A DNA stretch of 64,000 bases from Rhodospirillaceae bacterium. GTDB taxonomy: Bacteria; Pseudomonadota; Alphaproteobacteria; Rhodospirillales; Rhodospirillaceae. Position numbers and translations under genes: made by a program. The notes beneath the pieces are model-generated. The model had not been told where the DNA came from, did no database searches, and saw nothing but the letters and a program-made list of their open reading frames with translations. Position 1 is the first letter of the stretch. Every line of letters begins with the position of its first letter. Shown in pieces: positions 25,974-33,690 of this stretch. The stretch covers positions 1 through 64,000 of the forward strand of contig CANJSF010000012.1 of NCBI GenBank assembly GCA_947476925.1, written 5' to 3'.

Positions 25974-25979
25974 AAAGTC

Positions 25980-27698
25980 ATGTCTATCAAACGCTATTTC
26001 GTGCCTATCGAAAGCGCGCAGCTTCATGTTCGCCGTGTTGGCGAAGGACCTGCGGTTATTTTGCTGCACCCCTCACCGCAGTCGAGCAGCTTCTCGATTC
26101 CCATGGCCCTTAAGTTGGCGGCGCAAGGCTTTACTGCCATTGCGGTCGATCTGCCGGGTTATGGATTGTCTGATCCTTTGGTGGGCGGGTACCCGAAGGG
26201 CTTGGATCATGACCATGGTTTAGATCCATATTTACCGCCTTTTGTGCAACTGCTTGATGCGCTGGGACTTGAGAAAGCGGTGTTCTACGGCAATGCCACG
26301 GGCGCTGAGCTCTCACATATTTTTGCTTTCAACCATCCGAACCGCGTTGCCGTGGCGATGCTTGATACCGCGGGCCACAACCCCGACGACGAAGTTGATA
26401 AACTCACCGACGGTTATTTTCCCGACACCACGCCCAAACGCGACGGCGGGCATTTGCTGACCTACTGGGACATGGTGCGGTTTTTGTCGATTTATGCGCC
26501 GTGGCAATTCACCGATAAAGCCCATCGGTTACCAGTCGATCAGCCGCCCGCGGACAAAGTTCATGAGAAGCTGATTGAATATTTGCGCGCCGGGCAAAAC
26601 TACGCAGATGCCTACCGGCCTGCGTTCTACACCGCCAAGGGTAACCTGATTGGCCGCTTGAAAGTGCCCGCCACCCTGACCCGCTGGGAAGGCAAAGCCA
26701 ATATCGCCGAGATCGACGCCCTGATTGAGTACGGCTTGCCACCCAATTTTACTGTACTACGCCCGGGCCCCAGCATGGATCAACGGCTTGATGCGAGCGT
26801 GGATTACTTAGTTCAAAACTACAAAGCTATCGGCGTTCCGGCGCCAGCGCAGCCCAGGCAAATCGACAGCGCGGTCAAGCGCTTGCAAAAAATGTGGATA
26901 GATGTTCCTGGCGGGCAAATGCTGGCTCGTGTTTGTATGGCCGGTACTGGGCGGCCAATATTGGGTCTGCACGATCCGGCAGGTTCTTCAAAGCGGTTGG
27001 AATCTATTTTAGCGCCGTTCATCGGCAAGCATCCGGTCATCGCGATTGATAATCCGACGTCGGGTGAATCTGACAAGCTGCTGAAGCGCGAAGATATCTC
27101 CATCGAAGCCTATGCGCGCTATGCCATTGCCGCCCTTGATGCTTTGGGCATCAAAGAGGTGGATGTGATTGGGCGTTACTCTGGCGGCCAAGTCGCTATG
27201 GAGATGAGTGCGCAGCGGCCGGGTTTAGTGAAACACATCGGCCAGTTAGGCGTGATGATTTTTTCCGATGCCGAGCGCGCTGATTTGCTGGCCAACTATA
27301 CGCCCTCCATTGCGCCACAGTGGGATGGCAGCCACCTGGTCACGGCTTGGGCGATTATCCGTGATATGAATTTATTCTGGCCTTGGTACAACCGAACCAA
27401 AGCAGGCGTTATCGCGCGCGATGTGTCGATTGATGGGCCGACGCTGCACCCACGCGTTGAGGATTTACTCAAAATGGGCGATGCCTATCAGAATGCCTAT
27501 GCCGCTTCGTTCAACTACCCCATGGCTGAAAAACTAAAGCAGTTAAAGGTGCCGTGCTTGGTGGCCGACCTGCCCGGCAGCGGAACTTATAACCGCATCG
27601 CAATGGCCAAAGCTGTAGCCCCGCAGATTGCGACCGCTGACTTAACCGAAGACGCGGCGAGTTGGGGTGTGGTGTTTGACAGGTTTTTTGCGAGTTGA
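25980..27698 (+). CDS. double alpha/beta-hydrolase-fold protein 1, nucleophiles lost
   Basis: A 572-residue protein of two fused alpha/beta-hydrolase domains (about 1-285 and 305-572), starting 7 bp after the preceding stop. Each half has the strand-loop pattern LLHPSPQSSS or GLHDPAGSS, then VDLPGYGLSD or IDNPTSGESD. The expected nucleophile elbow G-x-Ser-x-G reads G-N-A-T-G in half one (Ala106) and G-R-Y-S-G in half two (Tyr400). Neither half keeps a serine at the canonical position, and no clear C-terminal catalytic His is seen. It is therefore probably not a classical esterase. The next gene encodes a paralogue with the same substitutions, so they are conserved, not random decay. Confidence 0.85.
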   Translation: MSIKRYFVPIESAQLHVRRVGEGPAVILLHPSPQSSSFSIPMALKLAAQGFTAIAVDLPGYGLSDPLVGGYPKGLDHDHGLDPYLPPFVQLLDALGLEKAVFYGNATGAELSHIFAFNHPNRVAVAMLDTAGHNPDDEVDKLTDGYFPDTTPKRDGGHLLTYWDMVRFLSIYAPWQFTDKAHRLPVDQPPADKVHEKLIEYLRAGQNYADAYRPAFYTAKGNLIGRLKVPATLTRWEGKANIAEIDALIEYGLPPNFTVLRPGPSMDQRLDASVDYLVQNYKAIGVPAPAQPRQIDSAVKRLQKMWIDVPGGQMLARVCMAGTGRPILGLHDPAGSSKRLESILAPFIGKHPVIAIDNPTSGESDKLLKREDISIEAYARYAIAALDALGIKEVDVIGRYSGGQVAMEMSAQRPGLVKHIGQLGVMIFSDAERADLLANYTPSIAPQWDGSHLVTAWAIIRDMNLFWPWYNRTKAGVIARDVSIDGPTLHPRVEDLLKMGDAYQNAYAASFNYPMAEKLKQLKVPCLVADLPGSGTYNRIAMAKAVAPQIATADLTEDAASWGVVFDRFFAS

Positions 27699-27702
27699 GC
27701 GC

Positions 27703-29400
27703 GTGGCAACAATCACAAAACATTTTCTGCCCCTGACTGATGGCGGCCAGATCCACTACCGGCGCGCAGGCCACGGTCCACCGCTGATCATTATGCATCC
27801 CTCGCCCAACTCCTCGGCGAACATGACGACGGCGATTAACGCATTCTCAGAGATTTTTACCTGTATTGCCCTCGACACGCCGGGCTATGGCTTGTCGGAT
27901 GATGTTGTTGCTGATCCCACCTTATTGTGGGGTTATGCCGACGTCGTGGCCCAGGTGCTGGATGGCTTAGGTATTCAACAAGCCTGCATTTATGGCGCGG
28001 CCACCGGCGCGCAAATTGGCATTCAATTCGCACGCAAGTACTCCGCGCGCACGGCGCTGCTGTTGCTCGACGCCAATGGCCATTTTGGCGGGGCTGCAGG
28101 CGAACATATCGCAAATGGCTATTTCCAAGACATCACGCCGGTGCGAGATGGCTCTCACCTGATTCGGATCTGGGATATGTGCCGGCACCTCTCGGTGTTC
28201 TTTCCTTGGCAATCGACACGCGGGACAGACCGCTTAGCTTTGGGCGTTGCGCCGCCCGACTCCATTCAGCACAGCGTGAATGATTATTTGCGCGCAGGGC
28301 CGGGATACAAAAAAGCCTACTACCAAGCCATGGTGGTCGAGACTTGGGAGAACACTCGCCAGGTCAGCGTGCCGGTACACATGGTGCGTAACTCGGGCAG
28401 TGTGTTATTGCCCCACACCGATGCTCTGATTGCCAAGGGCTTGCCGCCTAATTTCACCATCTTGCATTGTGATCCACCGCAGCGCTTCAAGGTGCAGCTC
28501 GACGCAGCGAAACAAAAACTGGCGCAGCTGAATTTGCCGACGCCGCGTCCGTCGCAAAATGATCACACGCCTAGCTATCAGCGCATTCAGAATTTCTATG
28601 CCGCCGCACGCGGTGGTCAATTGCGCATTCGCGGTAATCTAGCGGGCAAAGGTCGGCCGATCATCGCGCTGCACGACCCAGCAGGCTCATCGCTCCTCGT
28701 CGAGCCGATCCTGGCGCCCTATCTGGGGCAGCGGCCGATCATTGCGCTGGATCTGCCCGGCAACGGCGAGTCCGATAACGTGATTGACCCCAGCAACATT
28801 ACATCACGTGCCTATGCAGAAATTGTGATCGAGGCGCTGAATTCAATCGGCGTGCACGAAGTAGATGTGATTGGCCGTTACTCGGGCGGGCCCATTGGCA
28901 TGGAGATGAGTTTTCAACATCCTGCCTTGGTGAAGCACTTGGTGCTGGCGGGTGTGGGCATTTACGAAGGCGCGGAGCAAAAAAGCTTGCTCGATAACTA
29001 TACGCCGTCCATCGCGCCGCGGTGGGATGGCGCACATTTGGTGCGGGCATGGGCGATCATGCGCGACCAGGGTTTGTTTTGGCCGTGGTTTAACCGAACC
29101 AAGAGCGGCAATTTGCCGAGCGACAACTCCATCGACGTGCCAATGATTCACCTCCGCGTCATGGAGATGTTGAAAATTGGCGACCAATATCAAAAAGCGT
29201 ACGGCGCTATGTGGACCTACCCGATGCGCGAGCGATTGCCGAAGCTGAAGGTGCCAGCCTTATTCGCCGTGCCAACATGGGAACCGATTTATAGCAAAAA
29301 TGCAGAGTGCGCGGCGCTGGCGACCTACAGCCGCACTGCCGACTTAGCCCCCCGCATGGGCGACTGGCACCAGGAGTTCACACCCTTTTTCGGGTCATAA
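27703..29400 (+). CDS. double alpha/beta-hydrolase-fold protein 2, nucleophiles lost
   Basis: About 566 residues from the GTG at 27703; a TTG at 27688 is the alternative, and neither start is certain. It is a tandem duplicate of the preceding gene: IIMHPSPNSSAN, IALDTPGYGLSD, then elbow G-A-A-T-G (Ala100) in half one and G-R-Y-S-G-G (Tyr393) in half two. Shared second-half signatures include SIAPRWDGAHLVRAWAIMRD and the FWPWFNRTK and YPMRERLPKLKVP segments. The same signatures occur, in single-domain form, in the hydrolase at 52531-53370. There is no signal peptide, so the pair is cytoplasmic. The function is unknown; ligand binding or non-hydrolytic chemistry is possible. Confidence 0.85.
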   Translation: MATITKHFLPLTDGGQIHYRRAGHGPPLIIMHPSPNSSANMTTAINAFSEIFTCIALDTPGYGLSDDVVADPTLLWGYADVVAQVLDGLGIQQACIYGAATGAQIGIQFARKYSARTALLLLDANGHFGGAAGEHIANGYFQDITPVRDGSHLIRIWDMCRHLSVFFPWQSTRGTDRLALGVAPPDSIQHSVNDYLRAGPGYKKAYYQAMVVETWENTRQVSVPVHMVRNSGSVLLPHTDALIAKGLPPNFTILHCDPPQRFKVQLDAAKQKLAQLNLPTPRPSQNDHTPSYQRIQNFYAAARGGQLRIRGNLAGKGRPIIALHDPAGSSLLVEPILAPYLGQRPIIALDLPGNGESDNVIDPSNITSRAYAEIVIEALNSIGVHEVDVIGRYSGGPIGMEMSFQHPALVKHLVLAGVGIYEGAEQKSLLDNYTPSIAPRWDGAHLVRAWAIMRDQGLFWPWFNRTKSGNLPSDNSIDVPMIHLRVMEMLKIGDQYQKAYGAMWTYPMRERLPKLKVPALFAVPTWEPIYSKNAECAALATYSRTADLAPRMGDWHQEFTPFFGS

Positions 29401-29428
29401 GCGGCGCCCATGTGCCCCGCATGACCAT

Positions 29429-29446
29429 GTGTAAAGATTTCCGACA
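29429..29446. promoter_or_regulatory. enhancer-like site 1 upstream of PEP-CTERM gene
   Basis: GTGTAAAGATTTCCGACA is the reverse complement of site 2 at 29531-29548 with 16 of 18 positions matching. A TGTCGGAAA/TTTACAC-type element is what I recall from upstream regions of PEP-CTERM genes. It lies about 190 bp upstream of the predicted sigma-54 start, a normal place for an NtrC-type activator. Confidence 0.6.
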
Positions 29447-29530
29447 GCCCCAAATCACATCTAAGCCATTGAAATAATTATATTAAATTGTGGTATTCGG
29501 GCCGAAACTGCCGCTAGGCGGTCGCCGAAG

Positions 29531-29548
29531 TGTCGGAAAATTTTACAC
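29531..29548. promoter_or_regulatory. enhancer-like site 2 (inverted copy) upstream of PEP-CTERM gene
   Basis: TGTCGGAAAATTTTACAC, inverted relative to site 1. The centres are about 102 bp apart, and this one is about 85 bp upstream of the predicted start at about 29625. PrsR-like response regulators of exosortase systems act with sigma-54; binding by such a protein is inferred. Confidence 0.65.
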
Positions 29549-29597
29549 CTGATACTTAAGAGCATTTGTAAGTCATTGATTTACGTAGATAAATAAG

Positions 29598-29614
29598 TTG
29601 GCACGCAACTTGCT
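29598..29614 (+). promoter_or_regulatory. sigma-54 (RpoN) promoter, -24/-12
   Basis: TTGGCACGCAACTTGCT matches the consensus TGGCACG-N4-TTGC[AT] at every position, with the required 10 bp between GG and GC. Transcription would begin near 29625, giving a leader of about 57 nt to the PEP-CTERM start. It needs an activator, which fits the two upstream sites. Confidence 0.85.
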
Positions 29615-29681
29615 TGTCATTTGTTAATGATATGGATGTATCGCCCTTGATGTTGGTGGATACAGCTATTAAGAGGAAAAG

Positions 29682-30605
29682 ATGAAATCCAAACTATCAA
29701 TAATTGGTGCGTTGGCGCTTCTTTTGGCGACGGCCCATGGCGCAGCGGCGGCCCCCTTCACTGGCCCGCTCAGCAAGTATTACTTGCTTAATCCCTACGA
29801 CAAGTCGGTCTACGTGGTCCAAGGCGCCGCGGTCATCAATTCCTTCGCGACAAGCTACAACGCCAGCCCGACAGAAGATGCAGAAGCGATGTTGGCTGTA
29901 ACCACCGTCGTCAGCACGCGTAGTTTTGGTTGGGACGCAGGCGGCACAGCGGGACAATACAGCGCAACCGGCACGCCGACGGGCTTCTCGTGGGCGGCCG
30001 ATACGAGCCTTCCTGGGCGTCACTCTGAAATTTATGATGGTACTTCGGACGGCACCTATAATTATGCTGTCGAGTCGATTGGTTGGGGCGCTGGTGGCAA
30101 CGGCGAAAAAGTTTTGCGCTTCGATGCCAACTGGCAAAATCCTGAAATTTTATTTTCATTGAACAGTGACGACTGCCAGATCAGCGGCAATTGCGAAGCC
30201 GTCTTCTCGATTGCCTATGACAGCTTCACCAACACGCTCTGGATGGGCGGCTATGGCACATCTTTCCTGTTTAATTACGACATGACAGGCAATTTGCTGT
30301 CGTCGTTTAACACCAACAATTGGGACAATGGCGCTTTGGCCTTCGACCCCCTTGACGGAACCCTTTGGATGACCGTGGGCGAAAGCTCGCTGCTCAGTCA
30401 GTGGTCGACATCGGGCGTGTTGCTGCAAGAAGGCACACCGATGGGCATGCCAGCTTCGGATGGCATTAATTATTTTGCCTCGGGCGACATGTCGCCTTAC
30501 GCCGAAATCATCAATCCCCCGGCCGTACCCGAACCGGCTGCCATGGCGCTGCTGGGCTTTGGCCTGCTGGGCCTGGGCGCGATGCGCCGTCGCAAGGCCT
30601 CATAA
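29682..30605 (+). CDS. PEP-CTERM sorting domain protein
   Basis: A 307-residue exported protein preceded by AAGAGG. The signal peptide ends at GAAAAPFTG. The mature part is rich in Ser/Thr/Asn/Gly and Trp and resembles beta-propeller or -sheet blades (NTLWMGGYGTSFLFNYDM, GTLWMTVGESSL). The C-terminus carries the exosortase signal: VPEP at 282-285, a hydrophobic stretch and the basic end MRRRKAS. Exosortase removes this tail and routes the protein to the cell surface. No exosortase gene is in the window. The upstream sigma-54 promoter with paired sites ties it to the PrsK/PrsR-type regulon, by inference. Confidence 0.93.
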   Translation: MKSKLSIIGALALLLATAHGAAAAPFTGPLSKYYLLNPYDKSVYVVQGAAVINSFATSYNASPTEDAEAMLAVTTVVSTRSFGWDAGGTAGQYSATGTPTGFSWAADTSLPGRHSEIYDGTSDGTYNYAVESIGWGAGGNGEKVLRFDANWQNPEILFSLNSDDCQISGNCEAVFSIAYDSFTNTLWMGGYGTSFLFNYDMTGNLLSSFNTNNWDNGALAFDPLDGTLWMTVGESSLLSQWSTSGVLLQEGTPMGMPASDGINYFASGDMSPYAEIINPPAVPEPAAMALLGFGLLGLGAMRRRKAS

Positions 30606-30629
30606 CCCACCACGCCGGGCCTGAGCGCA

Positions 30630-30658
30630 CTTGACGCCAGGCTATTTGCACCCAAAAT
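30630..30658 (+). promoter_or_regulatory. possible RpoH (heat-shock) promoter of hsp20
   Basis: CTTGAC (630-635), 15 bp and CCCAAAAT (651-658) lie about 90 bp before the Hsp20 start. CTTGAC is the usual alphaproteobacterial sigma-32 -35 element; the -10 part is weaker. Confidence 0.4.
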
Positions 30659-30748
30659 AAGCCTCGTTACGCTATGACATAGGTAACGGCCCGGTTCCTT
30701 GCCGAACGGGTCAAACGCGGTCTCGCTCACACCCAGAGGAGACGGAGC

Positions 30749-31207
30749 ATGACGAGAGTATCTGTTTTTTCCAGCCCCCTTTTGCTGGGCTTTGACCATA
30801 TCGAGCGCGTGCTCGATCGCGTCAACAAAACTGCGGCCGAAGGCTATCCGCCCTACAACATCGAGCAAACTGCCGAGCATAAGCTTCGCATTACCTTGGC
30901 TGTGGCAGGTTTTTGCGACGAGGACCTGTCGGTAAATGTCGAGGACAACCAACTTGTCATTCGTGGCAAGCAGCACGACGACAGTGCCAACCGCATTTAC
31001 ATTCATCGTGGCATTGCCGCTCGCCAGTTCACACGCAGCTTTGTGTTAGCCGAAGGCATTGAGGTGCGCGGCGCAGAGATCAGCAACGGCCTATTGCACG
31101 TTGATTTAGAGCGCCCCGTGCCGCAACCCAAGATCACGGCTGTGAAAATCAAAACCGCCAATGCCAAAGCGACGCAAAAAACCATCGACGTCGACCCCAA
31201 TACGTGA
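30749..31207 (+). CDS. small heat-shock protein Hsp20
   Basis: A 152-residue ATP-independent chaperone that holds unfolding proteins. It has an IbpA-type N-terminus (SSPLLLGFDHIERVLDRV) and an alpha-crystallin domain from about residue 37 to 130 (PPYNIEQTAEHKLRITLAVAG, GLLHVDLER). A Lys-rich tail follows. A strong GAGGAGACGGAGC ribosome site precedes it. It is followed by DUF1150, a pair common in alphaproteobacteria. Confidence 0.93.
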   Translation: MTRVSVFSSPLLLGFDHIERVLDRVNKTAAEGYPPYNIEQTAEHKLRITLAVAGFCDEDLSVNVEDNQLVIRGKQHDDSANRIYIHRGIAARQFTRSFVLAEGIEVRGAEISNGLLHVDLERPVPQPKITAVKIKTANAKATQKTIDVDPNT

Positions 31208-31242
31208 TCGGCTGACATCGCGATCAAGATCAAGAGAGCGCC

Positions 31243-31497
31243 ATGACCAAGAAAATTGAAGTTGATACTGCCGTCATTACCGACGAAGGAACCAAGGCAA
31301 TGGTCGCCTCCGCTACGGTCGACTTCGCTCGTATGGGCCTCAACCAAGTTGCCTATGTCCGCCAAGCCATGATCAACGACGCGCCGATGTGGAGCATTCA
31401 CGCGGCCACCGGCGACACACTGGGTTCGGCCGACACCTTCGAGCAAGCCTGGGGCGCGGTGATTCAAAACAACCTGGCGCCGCTCAGGGTTCACTGA
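31243..31497 (+). CDS. DUF1150 family protein
   Basis: An 84-residue soluble protein with the DUF1150 pattern (MGLNQVAYVRQAMINDAPMWSIHAATGDTLG written across residues 27-57). The family is essentially alphaproteobacterial and commonly follows an Hsp20 gene, as here (35-bp gap), so a stress-linked role is likely but unproven. There are no catalytic motifs. Confidence 0.85.
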   Translation: MTKKIEVDTAVITDEGTKAMVASATVDFARMGLNQVAYVRQAMINDAPMWSIHAATGDTLGSADTFEQAWGAVIQNNLAPLRVH

Positions 31498-31531
31498 TCT
31501 TTTCGGTCGACTCCGTCGCTCCACTTTCACG

Positions 31532-31942
31532 ATGACAATTTACTGCCTGTACTCTCGGCCAGACGGCACGACCACAGTTGTGCCAATCAACTTTCATGAA
31601 CCAAAGACCGACCCCGCCCTGCTGATTTTCCCAACCGGGGCAGGCGCTACAGTGATGACTGGTCGGCGCGAACGCCAGGGCCAGTGGCACACCACACCTA
31701 AGCTTGGTGTTACGGTCATTGTTCAGGGGTGTCTCGATATCGAAATCAACAAGGCCGCGCCACAGAGCGTGACCTTGAAGGCCGGCGACATTCTTCTGGT
31801 CCTTGATCAAACCGGAGACGGGCACCGCTCACGCGCCCACGGGCCGGAGGGAATGAGCGCGCTTCTATTGCCGCTCGGCGCCGCCAACCTGCCCGCACTC
31901 TCTCAGTTGTTCCGCGATTGGCCGACTGACCTGACAATCTAG
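31532..31942 (+). CDS. cupin-like small protein
   Basis: A 136-residue product with a single conserved-looking beta-barrel: WHTTPKLGVTVIVQGCLDIEI, then a LKAGDILLVLDQTGDGHRSRAHG segment. This is a cupin pattern with His in both motifs. Cupins bind metals or small ligands; no substrate can be inferred. It follows DUF1150 by 34 bp and precedes the tRNA gene, and could share the heat-shock transcript. Confidence 0.7.
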   Translation: MTIYCLYSRPDGTTTVVPINFHEPKTDPALLIFPTGAGATVMTGRRERQGQWHTTPKLGVTVIVQGCLDIEINKAAPQSVTLKAGDILLVLDQTGDGHRSRAHGPEGMSALLLPLGAANLPALSQLFRDWPTDLTI

Positions 31943-31994
31943 TGCCGCACGCCCGGGCCTGATATAACCACGGCGATAACAGCGCTGTGGTTTC

Positions 31995-32071
31995 GTTCCC
32001 GTAGCTCAGCTGGATAGAGCACCAGATTCCTAATCTGGGGGTCGTGCGTTCAAATCGCATCGGGAACACCA
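31995..32071 (+). tRNA. tRNA-Arg (anticodon CCT)
   Basis: The acceptor stem GTTCCCG (31995-32001) pairs with CGGGAAC (32061-32067). The anticodon stem CCAGA/TCTGG encloses the loop TTCCTAA with CCT at 32029-32031. The T-arm GTGCG-TTCAAAT-CGCAT is regular, and the discriminator A plus encoded CCA end at 32071. It reads AGG codons. No integrase or attachment repeat follows it. Confidence 0.97.
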
Positions 32072-32122
32072 CGCTTAACTTTTGTTAAAGAGCTGTCGCC
32101 GCCTACAGAAAGGACCCCCCTC

Positions 32123-32587
32123 ATGACCCCCCCTCAAACCGCGACATTGATGCTGGCCCTGGTGTTTGCTTTGGGCACACTCAGCCTTCCGGCGGATGCG
32201 CAAACACCAACGCCCGCTGAGGTCTTTGCCAAGCGTGTTAATAATTTGGATCTAATTCCCGAGGGCTGGATCACCACACGACCCATCCAACTGGCTGTGT
32301 CATTCAACCTGAAAAGCGCGCCCAACAGCGCTGCGGCCAACGCATTCCTGAAACGCTGGCACACTACAATGCAAGCCATGCCCGAGAAGGTTGATTTGAA
32401 ACTGCATCGGCACGTGACACCCAAACAGTTCCAATACACCGTCACCATGACCTTCAAAAATTGGGCCGACTATATGTCGCACGAGAAAAGCGATGCGTTC
32501 ATGCAGTACTATCGCGCCTACTGGAAACCCGAGGTGACCGAAGCTGAAGAACGTCTTTCGGTGATCGATGACGAGACGACCCGCTAG
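32123..32587 (+). CDS. secreted dimeric alpha+beta barrel-like protein
   Basis: A 154-residue exported protein with a signal peptide ending at PADAQ. The mature sequence has the pattern of small ferredoxin-like barrels (Dabb-like): QLAVSFNLKSAPNSAAANAF, TPKQFQYTVTMTFKNWADYM and YYRAYWKPEVTEAEERLSVID. Such proteins bind small hydrophobic ligands or act as monooxygenases, but no catalytic residue can be named. It sits between tRNA-Arg and the VOC gene (20 bp), possibly one transcript. Confidence 0.6.
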   Translation: MTPPQTATLMLALVFALGTLSLPADAQTPTPAEVFAKRVNNLDLIPEGWITTRPIQLAVSFNLKSAPNSAAANAFLKRWHTTMQAMPEKVDLKLHRHVTPKQFQYTVTMTFKNWADYMSHEKSDAFMQYYRAYWKPEVTEAEERLSVIDDETTR

Positions 32588-32607
32588 CCAGCGCGCTGAA
32601 ACGCGGC

Positions 32608-33609
32608 ATGGCACCTTCCGGATCACCTGTTTATGCCGCGACCATTGGCGTCGCCGACCTTGATCGTTCCATCGAATTTTATTGCACCCACATTGGCTTT
32701 GATGTGTTGGCTCGTACGCGCATGCAAGGCCCTGCCTTTGAACGCCATTGGCAACAGCCCCCCGGCGCCGCCGCCACCGTTGCGGTGCTGGCCGACCGTT
32801 GCGAGATCGGGCGGATTGTGTTGATGCAATGGGATGGGGCGGATCGACGCCTCATTCGCAACGTCGATGCGCAGTTGGCCTATGGTTTTGTTAACCTGAA
32901 CTTCTACTCCAACGATATTCATGCGCATACGCAACGCATCGCGGCTGCAGGCTACCGGGCGTGGAGCGCGCCCACCGTGCATGACATGGGGTGGGATATT
33001 GGCGAGCCGATTGAAGTGATGATTGACGGCCCCGACGGCGTGATCTTGAACCTCATTCAATTCAACGCGCGCAATCCCAAAGCGCGAACGATGGAAACAA
33101 GCGCTTATGTGGCCGATCAGTTTGGCTACAATCGCTGCGGCCTGACGCCCGTAGCAACAACGGCGCACCATGTGCGCGACTTCGATAAGGCATTGGCGTT
33201 TTATCAGCGCGTGTTTGACATGGATGTGCGCATCGCCACCATACTGAAGGGCGCAGACATGGAGCATTTCACGCGCTTTCCGCCAGGCGCCGAAGCGCGC
33301 GATACTTACCTGCGCGGCTATCACCTGTTTGGCAAAATTGCGCTGATTCAACCGCTGAACTTTGCATGCCTTGATATGGTTCACGCGGCAGTTCCGCCCA
33401 ACATCGGTTACATCGCGCAAACTTTTCTGGTGCCTGACCTTGATCAGGCCCTTTTGAACGCTGCAGGGGCGGGGGGCGCCCTGGTTTCTGGCGCCATCGC
33501 GTTGGAGATGCCGGGCCTGGGCAAAACGCGTGCGGCCATCGTGCGCAACCCCGGCAGCGGCGGTCTACAAGAGATCGTGGAAATGACTGAGAAGGTTGGC
33601 CCGGTATGA
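32608..33609 (+). CDS. two-domain VOC family protein
   Basis: A 333-residue protein with two vicinal-oxygen-chelate domains: VYAATIGVADLDRSIEFYC at residue 5 and LTPVATTAHHVRDFDKALAFY about residue 180. The paired halves resemble extradiol-type or glyoxalase-like enzymes that hold one metal. Putative ligands (His, Glu) are present but the reaction cannot be assigned. The ATG follows the preceding stop by 20 bp. Confidence 0.85.
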   Translation: MAPSGSPVYAATIGVADLDRSIEFYCTHIGFDVLARTRMQGPAFERHWQQPPGAAATVAVLADRCEIGRIVLMQWDGADRRLIRNVDAQLAYGFVNLNFYSNDIHAHTQRIAAAGYRAWSAPTVHDMGWDIGEPIEVMIDGPDGVILNLIQFNARNPKARTMETSAYVADQFGYNRCGLTPVATTAHHVRDFDKALAFYQRVFDMDVRIATILKGADMEHFTRFPPGAEARDTYLRGYHLFGKIALIQPLNFACLDMVHAAVPPNIGYIAQTFLVPDLDQALLNAAGAGGALVSGAIALEMPGLGKTRAAIVRNPGSGGLQEIVEMTEKVGPV

Positions 33610-33690
33610 TCGCAAGCCGCCGTCAGCCTTTTTTAAACGGCACAACGCTGTAAGATTTGATGCCTGCGATCAAAGGGGCCGCGTCACGTC

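Noticed and set aside
31995-32071. tRNA-Arg as integration site of a mobile island
   Set aside because: No integrase, transposase or repeated tRNA 3' end is seen downstream; neighbouring genes look native.
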